Under the pieces are notes generated by a model, which searched no databases, was not told where the DNA came from, and worked only from the letters and a program-made list of their open reading frames with translations. A stretch of DNA of 64,000 bases from Vitellaria paradoxa (lineage: Eukaryota > Streptophyta > Magnoliopsida > Ericales > Sapotaceae), in the NCBI GenBank assembly GCA_019916065.1, contig CM034233.1, positions 5,462,516 to 5,526,515 of the forward strand, written 5' to 3'. Both the position numbers and the translations under genes were made by a program. This document shows, piece after piece, positions 49,701 to 61,700 of the stretch (position 1 is the stretch's first letter; each line of letters begins with the position of its first letter).

Positions 49701-52700
49701 CTGGATGGTGGGGCTGCTGGGGCTCGGCGGCGGGTCGCTTTCGCTGCCCTTCGCAGCTCAAAGCGACATCGTTCTCATACTGCCTAGTCGATCGCGATTC
49801 GAGAGGATCACGCTGGAGTTCAATTCCGGCCGACGCGGCGAATCGGTTACAGTTCCACTGCTTCGTAGCCCCCGTCATCCCACGTTTCATTTCATCGGAC
49901 TCACGGGGCTCAGCGTCGCCGGAAAACCGCTGGGAGTCCCACCGTCGGTGTTCGCATTGGACGGAAACGACGACGGAGGGGTCATCGTGGACTGCGGAAC
50001 CGCCGTGACTCGGTTGAATGCTCAGTCCTACGACTCGCTGCAAGTCGCGTTCGCGAGACTGACTAAAACTTGGTTCGCCATCTTCGACACGTGTTACGAG
50101 TGCGAGTATCCCAACGTGTCGTTTCAATTCGCCAGAGGCAAAAGTCTAGATTTGCCAGCGGAGAACTATTTGGTATCAATAGACTCAAGGGGAAAGTTCT
50201 GTTTCGCGTTCGCTCCAGTGGATCGGAGAATGTCTATTATTGGTAACATAGAGCAGCAGCGGACGCGTATCAGCTACGATCTAGCCACATCAGTAGGAGA
50301 GATGGCACATCGCGTGTGAGGGAGTATTATATTTGTAGATGCCCGCCGCCACCGTTGCTTATATATATATTGCTGTGTGCGCGCGCGTAAACTTATATTT
50401 AATTTATTTGTAATTAAGAAGGTAATTAATAAGTTGAGAGTAAAATTGTTTTCACAATAAATATTTTAAGAGTTAGAGCTCAAACTAACAGAAAGGGTTG
50501 GGGTTAGTAAATTTTAAAAATAAGAGAATTTATGTAAATTTTAAATCTTAAGAGAGTTTATATGCAATTAGTGTTTAAAGGAGGTATGTGTAATTTATCC
50601 GAAAAAAAAACATGCCAACCTAATTTTGTACAGCTTGCTTGATAAGTTGTGTCATCTAACCCATCCTCTGGTCACCCCTTACGAAAAAGCGGTTGCGGAC
50701 TTCTACATACCAGAAGTTTGGTGCGGAAGCATGCTAGTATTAAAAGTCTGGTATTGAAAGTCCACAAAAGATAAAACTTTCTCATGTACTTTTTAACTAA
50801 CCCAACTTTATCAAATGTATATTCAATGATAAATCTCGACTACATTGTATTTAGGCCTTGTTTAGTTGGCAAATAATTACTAAAAATTATAAAAAGTTAC
50901 AAATATTTATCTATTTTTACCAATTTTTGTCATTTTTGTTTTTCATGCGTTTGTTTTCAAAATTTAAAATTTACAAACTTTTATGAAAAAGTTACACAAA
51001 ACTGTAAGAACTTTTTTTAATATTTGTTAGCTTTTTGTACTGGTTTTTGATCAAAACCGTTAGAACGGCTTGTTTTTTACCGTTTCAACGAATTATTTTG
51101 ATGAATTTTGGTTGGTTTACTAAATACTAAAAAGTGACTGATACAACCTACTTTTTTTAATTTTTTGTCATTTTTGCTCGTCCAAACGGCCTCTTAATAT
51201 ATCAATGGAGGTGTTAAAAATGATTACTGCAGCCAATTGTGCTAGGTAGAGTACAATATTTTTGCATTATGCGCCATATCCTCTAATACTTGACTCTGAA
51301 AATTTAGACAGTAAACAATTGGCTAAATGGGAACAGCAAACTCATGGTTGAATGTTGACCGTGTTCCTTCCACAATACTTATATGGGTAATGCTATTATA
51401 CCAAGAAAACATTTTTAGAAAAGTTATCCAAATGACGTGGGAAGTTGTGGGCCTATCAATTAAAACTAGATACCCCACTAAGGTATCCTTTAATTATAAA
51501 TTGCCACTGCCATACTATTCTGGTTAAGTTTTCTATAAAATGTTTTTGGTAGAACATCATTTCCTATTTGTACATGAATGCTTACCAGGTATTTAATTCA
51601 TGAAGCTCCCTTTTGGTAAAATTGTGCATGATTACTTGTTTTGTTATGCTTTGTGTACCTTTTTTTCTTACACTCTGGTTCAATTGTCCTTTTCTAGGAG
51701 ATTCATGCACCCATTTTGAGTCTTTGGTGGATCAAAATAGTTGTCGTTTCCGTTTTTACTGCTCTTGCCTTGGCTAGCATTGTAAGTTGCCCAATTTATC
51801 TTTTAATATCTTTTTTATGTACACAGTCACATCTATTTTCCCTGTCCGCTGCTCTCACCTTTTGAGTTGACTTTCTGTTCTTTTTGATTCTCAAAGGCAT
51901 TATGTACAAGGATTGGACCTGGTTTAGAGCAACAGATTGTTCTTCCCCGGGACTCATATCTTCAGGTTTGATTTCGCAATACCTGCTGGTTTCATGTAAT
52001 GTGCATACTATGGGTGGCAATGGATTATGGGACGGGCCTGGTTTAGAGAACCTCATTTCTAACCCTTACCCAGGGACTGAAACAGCAACCTTGACTTGGG
52101 GCGCATTAGTGGGTCCCATCAATTGTGTTTAAAGTTTCATCACTTTTTCTGCCAGCTGGCAGTTATTTATTGACTTAAGGAGTTCGCTTCTGTGGTCACT
52201 AGACACCAAACCATCACCAGGAGTAGATAGGGGGGGAGACTTTTAAAGCATCTTTGACACCTATCCAGTGGATTAAAAAAAAGGGCCAATATTGGATTTG
52301 GTTCCTTTGCATAGTTTTAGCTTGTGGCTGTTGAGTTTGTTTCTTTGTTGCCACACTCTTATTTCAACATCATCACAATTCACAAATATTTTCATTACTT
52401 TAACCAGTGGCAACTCCACCTACTGGGTATACTTCAACAGTTCTGGGAAACATGGTCTTGCTCAACCATCTTAAACCCAAGCTGTGATTTACTTTGCTTC
52501 GTCATTCCCACTTAGTTCCCCATTTTGTGCATCCCGAAACTTTCACATTGGGGGTGGTTTGAGAACCAAATTGTTGGGGCAAATTTCCTCATCTATACAA
52601 GTTGTACTGTTATAGTGTGCTGCTTGGAACAACATTTCTTTACCTGCAGGGTTATTTCAGTAATGCTTCAGAGTATCTCAGAATTGGACCACCGCTATAT

Positions 52701-55700
52701 TTTATTGTGAAAAACTACAATTACAGGTATCATGCTGTCAGTTATTCTTATTTATCCAAAAAAAATTGCTGTCAGTTATGTCCTCTTATGCATCTGATTT
52801 AGTGCCTGTTACTAATAGCATCTTCTGGAAAAAGTTTAGCATCAGTTTTTCTGTTAATGTGTGGTTATGTATGCTTATGTGTGATTTACATGTGGATTTC
52901 TTCCTTTTCATGAGGAGAAGTTTTCTTCCTTCCATGCTCCTAATGCAAGATCTGTTGACTGGAAAGTTATGATTCTTTTGAACTACACTCATTTCAGTCT
53001 CAGTCCTAACTAGTTGGGGTCAATCCTTTTCCTCCATTCATTTTTGCCAAGGCCATATTTTTCGTGAAGTGATTAGAAATTACGTCTATCCTTGGCAATT
53101 TCAGTCCATGTATAATTGGTTCTACATTTCATCATTTTTACACCTGCACCTTGAATCTAGTCACTCTTTCTTGCTAGCGCTTCTCTAGTTCTACATTGGG
53201 TAGGCATGAACAAACCTTCTTAAATAACTTTATCTCAATTTTTTTTCTATTGGTGTCACCTCAACTTTTTCAAATATATTCATTTTTTATCCTGTCGTTC
53301 TTGTTCTACACATACATCTTGCCATTGCCATTTCCATCATACTCCTCATACGAGAGTATTGTTTCTCAATGGTCCAATATGTATAATAAATTATAGTTGG
53401 TCTATAAAATTTACGTTCAACTATTCTACTATCACACAAAACCATTTTAACTACCCTGATCAAATCCTATGGATACATTTTTTTCAATCTCTCCATTTGC
53501 ATAGATAATTCATCCAAGATATTGAAAATGATTACTTTGGCACTTTTTGTTCCTCAATTTCACTATGGCCTGGTTCTTAGTTTTAATGTTACTAAAATGA
53601 CAATGCATATATTCTGTTTGAGTCCTACTTTAGAACTCCTAAAGTGTGCTTCCAAAATTCTAAATTATGATTAATCTCATAATTCTAACTTACGACACCA
53701 AGGGTGTTGTCTTGAACACGCTTGGTAAATTCGTTCATAACCAAATTAAAAAGATAAAGGTTTAAAGTGGATCCTTGGTGCAAACCAACTGTTTTGAACT
53801 ATCTAAACTTCAGTAAAATATGAATCCCCTAGTACTCTTGTTGAGAAAATCAGACGTGTGAACGCATGCATCCCATATCCCCTTTGCTCGCACACACACA
53901 GAGATGTGACTACAATTGTGGAAATTAAATTTTATCTGCATGTCATCTTTGTCAACTATCCAGGAATGTCCGAAGATATATAAATATTGATTAATTATCT
54001 ATGGATGTCTCATGGAAGTTTTGCATTGTATGTTGATAAATATGTATATGTACGAGCAGTATTTTGCTGGTGGATGTTTAGAGTATATTTGCCTTTTAAT
54101 GTTTGTTTCGCAAACACACTGCATGTCACTTATACATCTATGATCCATGTTACATGGAGCCGGGTTGGGTAAATGTTTAAGCACCGAAATTCATCTAATT
54201 TCTATGTCTAAGGACACGAAAACATGAGAGAATATTTACATAATTTTATACGACTTCTATTTTCTGAGGTAAAATGGTATTTGCAATGTATCATAAATAA
54301 TATGTGAGTTTTGTGCATATTTGGTAAACTTGATTGGTAGAAATATTTATTACGTGCTACCTGCTAAGAAGGACGAATATGTACATGTGATATGGCGATT
54401 TTGAGAAAATAAGAATGCTAAAAATATGTAATTTATGTTTTTTTATTAATTGCATATAAATTTAGCATTCACATGAACCCTAATTCAAAATTAAATTACC
54501 AATTTACCATAGTTTAAATATATTTCAACGTTCAAAATAGTAGTAAAGGTGTAATAAAAGACTTATAATTTTAGGAGTTTCAGTGACTCAATCTTAAGTA
54601 TATTCTAACCATAATTGGAAAGAAATATGATAAAATAATTGGACATGTCATTTGGCATGTCCAACAAGTATTTAGGCATGTCCAAAGAGTATGCATTCGA
54701 TATGTGTCAGATACGAATAGTCACCCATTTTGATGTGGTCTTGCTTCATAGGTATGTGTGTCTGACACTGTATAAGTTGGATAGATTTTTGATACTCTCG
54801 TCCAAGTGTCTTAGTGTCCGATACAAATATTTCTTACATTTAGATAAGGTCCATGTGACACAATTGAATATTTATTTAACTATAGTTTGTTACTTCAAAT
54901 ATTTCATTGTTTTTATAGATTTCTTGATGTTCTATTTCAAGTTTGTGGTTGTAACTGTAATTTGTCTAAACATTTTTTGTCATAGAATCTCCATTGCTAT
55001 TTCACATTTTTTGATCCTTGACATTACAATTCCTATCAACGTTTTCTTTCATTGAACAACTAAATGCTATGCTACATCTCAGACTTGTGTTTATGGATAT
55101 TGTATTCCCTCTATGATTTTTCATGTTCCATAGAAGGAAAGAGAAAGCTTTAGTTATGGAATTGTGCGCTAAAAGAATCAATTTTATACATCAAAAAATT
55201 CCATAGAGTAGTGGTGTAGAATCATAGAGAAGAAGAAAGAATCAACGAAGAAGAAGAAGAAGAAGAAGAAGGAGAAGGAGAGGGAAAAGAATAGCAGCTG
55301 TAGGGAAGAAGCAATCAAAATATCATTCTATCAATAATGTTCTGTTAATCCTAATTAAGGTTTAAATAGAAAACATCGTAGGCATAACACAAAAGCCTAA
55401 AATAAAATAAACCTAATACTAAAATAGCCCAAAACAAATGGGTCCAAAATAATAAATAAAATAAAACCTAATTAAGTAAAATAAATATTAATAACCAGTC
55501 CATAATAATAATGGTTGGATCTCCTTGGCGCGAGATCCATACACACGTCCATATTGTCTACTGGTGTCCGCACCAACTCTCCCGGGGTAGAAAGAACTCG
55601 GCTCTGATGAGGAGGTGGCATGGTGACTCATAAAACTCCATGAGGTCTGGATCAAACTGCTGCAATGTTTCAGCGGGAATCCAAGTGCAATCAAAATTAG

Positions 55701-58700
55701 GACGACCAATCCAACGAACTAAGAACCTTCGAACCGCGCTATCCTTGGTAAGATCAACCTGCTCATCTAAAATAGTATTAATTTTATCATTGTGTACAGG
55801 GACTGGTGGTAGTGATGAAGTAGTAGGTATTAAATCTGGGTGATAGTCAACGGTTGGGGCATCCAATGGTTCATCAGGGGATTGAATATGTCCTTTGTAG
55901 GCAACAAGGTTCTCAACATTAAAGATGGGGCTGAAATTAAAGTGTGATGGAATATCAATGACATATGCGTTTGATCTAACTTGTTTTAAAATTTTAAAAG
56001 GACCAACACTACGAACTTGCAATTTCGAAACAGATCTAGAAGGAAAACGTTCCGGCCTTATTCTAATCATCACATAATCACTAACATTAAAAGCAACATG
56101 TCTTTTATTTAAATCAGCTTTAAGTTTATATGTCGCATTAATCGACTCTAAGCACTTATTCATATCAACATGCAAGTCTTGAATATGTTGCGCAAACGCA
56201 TCAGCCGACTCAGACACTCTAGCAAATGGAGACATGGGAACTAAGTCTAAAGGTTTTCTGGGCTTATAACCATGCATAACTTCAAAAAGGCTCATTCCTA
56301 TCGACCTATTCACGGAGTTTTTGTGGGCAACTAAGTAGTAGGAAGGATTAAATCTCAATTCCTATGATGGTCTTTTAACTAAACACCTCAATAGATTCCC
56401 TAAGCTATAGTTAACTACTTCTGTTTGGCTATCAGTTTGGGGGTGATATGCAGTGGAAAATTGGAGTTTTGTACCAACTAGGTGCCAAGGTTTTTCCAAA
56501 AATAGCTAGTGAAACGAACATCCCTATTAGTCACTATGGTTTTAGGTAGACCATACAACTTGACGATCTCTGAGAAGTATAACTTAGCAACTCTAGAAGC
56601 ATCAGATGTTTTACTACAAGGAATGAAGTGGGCCATTTTAGAAAAATGATCTACCACCACAAGAATAGAATCATGTTCCTAGAAGTGCGAGAGAGTCCTA
56701 AAACAAAGTCCATACTAACATCTTGCCAAGGACAACTAGGAACAGGAAGAGGGGTATAAAGACCAATATTCTGTTTCCTATGCTTAGCTAACTAACAAGT
56801 ACGACATTGACTTACTATTCTACCAACGTCCTTCTTCAAACTCGGCCAGTAAAATTGACGTTCAACTTCTGTTATGGTCTTGTCACGTCCAAAATGTCCT
56901 GAAAGACCTCTAGCATGAACTTCCCACACTAGGAAATCCCGTACTGAAGTTCTCGGGATGCAGAGTCTATTAGCCTTAAACAAGAATCCATCTTGAAGAA
57001 GGAATTTGTCAGAAACTTCAGACTTTCCATTCAGAAGCTCTAGAAAAACTTCCCCAAAGTCAGGACATGACTCATACTCATCCTTAAGCCGATCAAATCT
57101 TATAACCTTAATGCTCATGACAGAAAGTAAGGACACACGACGACTAAGGGCATCAGCTATCTTGTTCTCAACTCCTGACTTATGTTTTATGACAAATGAA
57201 TAGGCTTGCAAGTACTCAATCCAACGACTATGCCTATGATTAAGCTTTTTTTGGGAACTTAAATAACACAAAGCTTCATGGTCAGAATAAAGGACAAACT
57301 CTTTCGGGAATAATAATGACGCCAGTAGCGTAAGGCATGTGCCACCGGATAAAATTCCTTATCATAGGTGGAATATTTTTGTTTAACCTCACACAATTTC
57401 TCGCTAAAGTAAGCGATAGGGTGACGCTTCTGACTGAGTACTCCTCCAATACCTACTCCTGATGCGTCACATTCTACCTCAAATACTTTCGAAAAATCAG
57501 GAAGATGCAACATAGGGGACTCAATCATTCTTTTCTTGATATTCTCAAAGGCCCTTGCAGCGTTTTTTGACCACTTAAACTCTCCTTATTTCATACATTC
57601 AGTTATAGGGGGCAATAATGGTGCTAAACCCTTTGATAAACCGGCGATAAAAAGTAGCTAACCCATGAAAACTCCACACATCATGAATAGTTTTAGGTTT
57701 GAGCCAATCTAGAATTGCTTTAACTTTTGAGAGGTCAGCCGAAATTCCTTAAGAGGACACCACAAATCCTAGGAAGATAACCTTATCAGTAAAGAATGAA
57801 CACTTCTTCAAGTTGGCGTAAAGGTTTTCTTTCCTAAGGGTTGAACAGACTTGAGTAAGGTGGTCCATATGGTGATCCCTACTTTTACTATAAATAAGGA
57901 TATCATCAAAATAAACCACCAAAAACTTTCCTATGAATGGTCTAAGCACTTGAGTCATTACTCTCATGAAGGTACCAAGGGCATTTGATAGCCCAAAAGG
58001 TATGACTAACCACTCATAAAGGCCATTTTTAGTTTTAAAAGCGGTTTTCCATTCATCTCCTGGCCGAATTCTAATCTAATGGTACCCACTTTTCAAATCA
58101 ATTTTAAAAAAAACTGTGGCACCTGCCACCATGTCTAACATATCATCTAGGTGAGGGATAGGAAAACGATACTTTACAGTTATCTTGTTTATTGCCCTAC
58201 TATCTACACACATTCTCCAAGAACCATCTTTCTTTAGAGTTAAAAGGGCTAGAACAGTATAGGGACTCATACTCTCTCTAATTTTTTATGAAGTTCATCA
58301 ACTTGCCTTTGTAATTCAACATCCTCAGTAGGATTCATCCTATAGTGTGGCAAGTTAAGAAGTGTAGCTCCTGAGATGAAATCTATTGCGTGTTGGATGT
58401 CATGCAATGGGGGTAAACTATTTGCGAGATCCTCAGGAAAAACATCTTGAAACTCCGCAAGTATCCCACTTGCTTCTCCTGATGTGGCGTACAGAAAGTC
58501 CATAAGAACTTCCTTGACTACCAAGGCAAACATAATACATTCTTTCCCACCCATATCACGAATGAGTTTTTTAGGGCTAATGAAGTTCAATCCCTTTCTA
58601 CTTATCACTTACTTTCCTTTGCTGGGATTAGCCTGTTTTGGAGGAATAGGCTTGAGATGAATTTTCTTGTCATTAAACATAAAGGAGCATGAATTGGAAT

Positions 58701-61700
58701 GGCCATAAAGAGTGACATCTAAATCAAACAACCATGGCCTTTCCAAAATAATATGGCCTACATATATGGAAATCACATCACACCAAATTTTATCTTTATA
58801 ATCAAGGAACTGAATAGGCACCTGACAACGGTCTTTTACCGTTATAGATGAGGCATCTACCCAAGAAACATTATATGGGTGAGGGTGGGAAACAGTTTGA
58901 AGTCCTAGACGGGCAATTATACTTGAAAATACTGCATTGATGCAACTATCACTATCCACTATGACCTTACAACCCTTATCATTAATCTTAGCATAAACCA
59001 AAACCAAACCAAGCCTTTTCCCACTAGGTGGAGTCAGCTATATGGATTTGTCGACACCAATTAGATCTATTTAGGGCCATGTCCTCCGATAGATCTAGGT
59101 AGGTCAGGTTATGTTTAATAGTTTCTTTCCAACTTATCTTGGGTCTTCCTCTACCTCTCCTACTCCTGGCAATCTCCATACTTTCACACCTTCTAATAGG
59201 TGCCTCCGCTGGACGCCTTCTAACATGGCCAAACCATCTTAATCGATTTTCTCTCATTTTATCTTCAATCGGTGCTATTCCTACATCATTAATCTTAGCA
59301 TAAACGTGAAAAATGGCATGACAACGCTAGTCTTCCGTCTCTCGGGCTTGTGTGAGGATACACTGAATTGCACCCATTCGATGGTTGTTAAAAGTGAGTT
59401 GTCTCTCTCCTACACTAGGAAAATGGTCCTAAGACATCCCACTAAATTTTCCTCATACTTTTTATCCACATCTTCAAATTCCTCCACATTAGATTCGTAT
59501 ACTTGCTCCTCTATTGACTCATCATCCTCGACTCTCCCATTCTCCCCAATAACTAGAGCTCGGGAGAGACAGCTAGCAGATACATGTCCAAAACCGTGAC
59601 ACTTAAAACATTGGACTCGAGAGTTATTTCTAGAATCTTCAAGTAAGTTATCCTTATTCTTATTATCTTTCACAATCTGGGTACTAGGAGGTAGTCCCAA
59701 AATAGACGTAGCGTTTGATAAGGAAGGGCGGTTATTAGGGGGGCGACTATCATTGTGCTTTGCAAATTGGGGCTTAGCTACTAGTTCATAGTTTTGGACC
59801 AGAGTGTAGGCCTCGTCTAAAGTGGTGATTCTCCTAAAGACATCCTCTCTTCGTAGCTCATCATTAAGACCACGCCTAAACTGACTCAAAGTAACGGCCT
59901 CATCCTCCTGAACATTACATCTCATCATGAGTTCATCAAACTGGGCTATATAATCCTTCACTGGTCTATTGCCTTGTCGAATATCGTTCCATTGATCTAG
60001 CAGATTACCATGATAGGACAAAGACAAATACTTGAGCTTAAGCATCAGTTTCATCTCCTCCCAATCTACAACCAGGGGTTCATGACGCCCAATATAAGTG
60101 GGCACTCCCTGTTAGTTTCATTTTCGCAAATCAACACTTTCTCTCTTCAGAAAACTGGTACCACTCAAAAAAGTGGTCCATGTCTTTTAGCCATTTGGTG
60201 AACACCCAAGGATTTAGGCGGCCATCAAAAGTCGGGACTTTGACTTTGATTTGTTTTATTAATTTATCATCATTACACTCAAGTGACCTATCATTTCTAT
60301 GACGTGGCACTAGTTCTCTATCTTGATTCCTAGGCCTAGTGTGTTCCTCAATTATGTCTACCCTAGCGTTTAATATTTGAATAGCTTCAGTGAAGACTGC
60401 TAATTGGGTTTGCAATTGGTCATCTGCCATAGTGTTAGAGGATGTCAGTGTGTGACCACTACGTAATTGCATACAAAGATTCCATGACTAAACTTGTTGA
60501 TATCAATAACAACTCTCGCAATTTACTACTAATATAAACTTAAGTGTTTATATGTAAAGACACGTAAAACTCTAGATGTTGATTAGATAAATCGAATAAG
60601 GTGCAAGCAATAGTCCTACCTTTTTTTTTTCTTTTAAACGGGGGATCAAAGCACGAAAGAAATAAATGACAAATAAAATATCATTGGCTTAAGATGTATT
60701 TGGTAAAAGTATTCCTTTCGCTATTCAAGGCTTCCAAGTGATAAAAGGAAAATAGGATAGGATGCAAAATAGGAAGGAATAATTGTGGGCACTGGGATTA
60801 TTTTTAAAGAAATGAGTTTTGGGATGATTGGAGTCGTAGTGCACACAATAATTCAATTAATTGCTAAAATAGAGTAGTTAATAGCACAAAAATATAATGA
60901 AACGAAGATACCGTTCAAATTGGGAATCGGGAGTGCACTGGTGACCTGAAATATGCCAAAATAGGCTGATAGAGTGTTCTAAAATTCACTGGAAAGTCGC
61001 CGGAGTTCGCCAGAAAGTCACCGAAGTTTTCTCAGAGGTCGCTGGAGCTTCGCCGGAGCACAGGTTAGATCACTGGAGTGTGGTGGTTATTCTGGACTTC
61101 GCCGGAGGTCGTCGGCCGATCACTGGAAAAGTCACTGAAGGTCGCTAGAGTTACCGGCGAGTTCACCAGAGGTAGGTGGTGCCAATGGTGGGGTTCGCCG
61201 GAATTAAATATTGGTAGAAACGCATGAAAACGTACTCAAAGGGTTTGAGGGTGCATAGGGTGACGGCGGGCGTGGCAACTGTTGCGACGGCTGCTATTTT
61301 TTTTTTTAACCAGAACAGTGATCGGGGTTTTAGAAAGTTTGTAGGATCCTTTGCTCTAATACCAAAGTTGGTGTAGAATCGTAGAGAAGAAGGAGAAGAA
61401 TAAGGAAGAAGGAGAAGAAGAGAAGAGGAGAAGGAGAGGGAAAAGAATAGTAGCCGTAGGGAAGAAGCAATCAAAATATCATTCAATCAATAATGTTCTG
61501 TTAACCCTAATTAGGGTTTAAATAGAAAATATCATGGGCATAACACAAAGGCCTAAACTAAAATAAACCTAATATTAAAATAGCCCAAAACAATTAGATC
61601 CAAAATAATAAATAAAATAAAACATAATTAACTAAAATAAATATTAATAACCAGTCCATAATAATAATGGTTGGGCCTCCTTGACCCAATGTCCATACAC

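Noticed and set aside
51996..52130. GGGTGGCAATGG / GGGACGGG sequence after exon 24 that looked like part of a gene
   Set aside because: It resembles a dispersed plant repeat motif and lies inside intron 24. No splice-compatible frame joins exons 24 and 25 through it.
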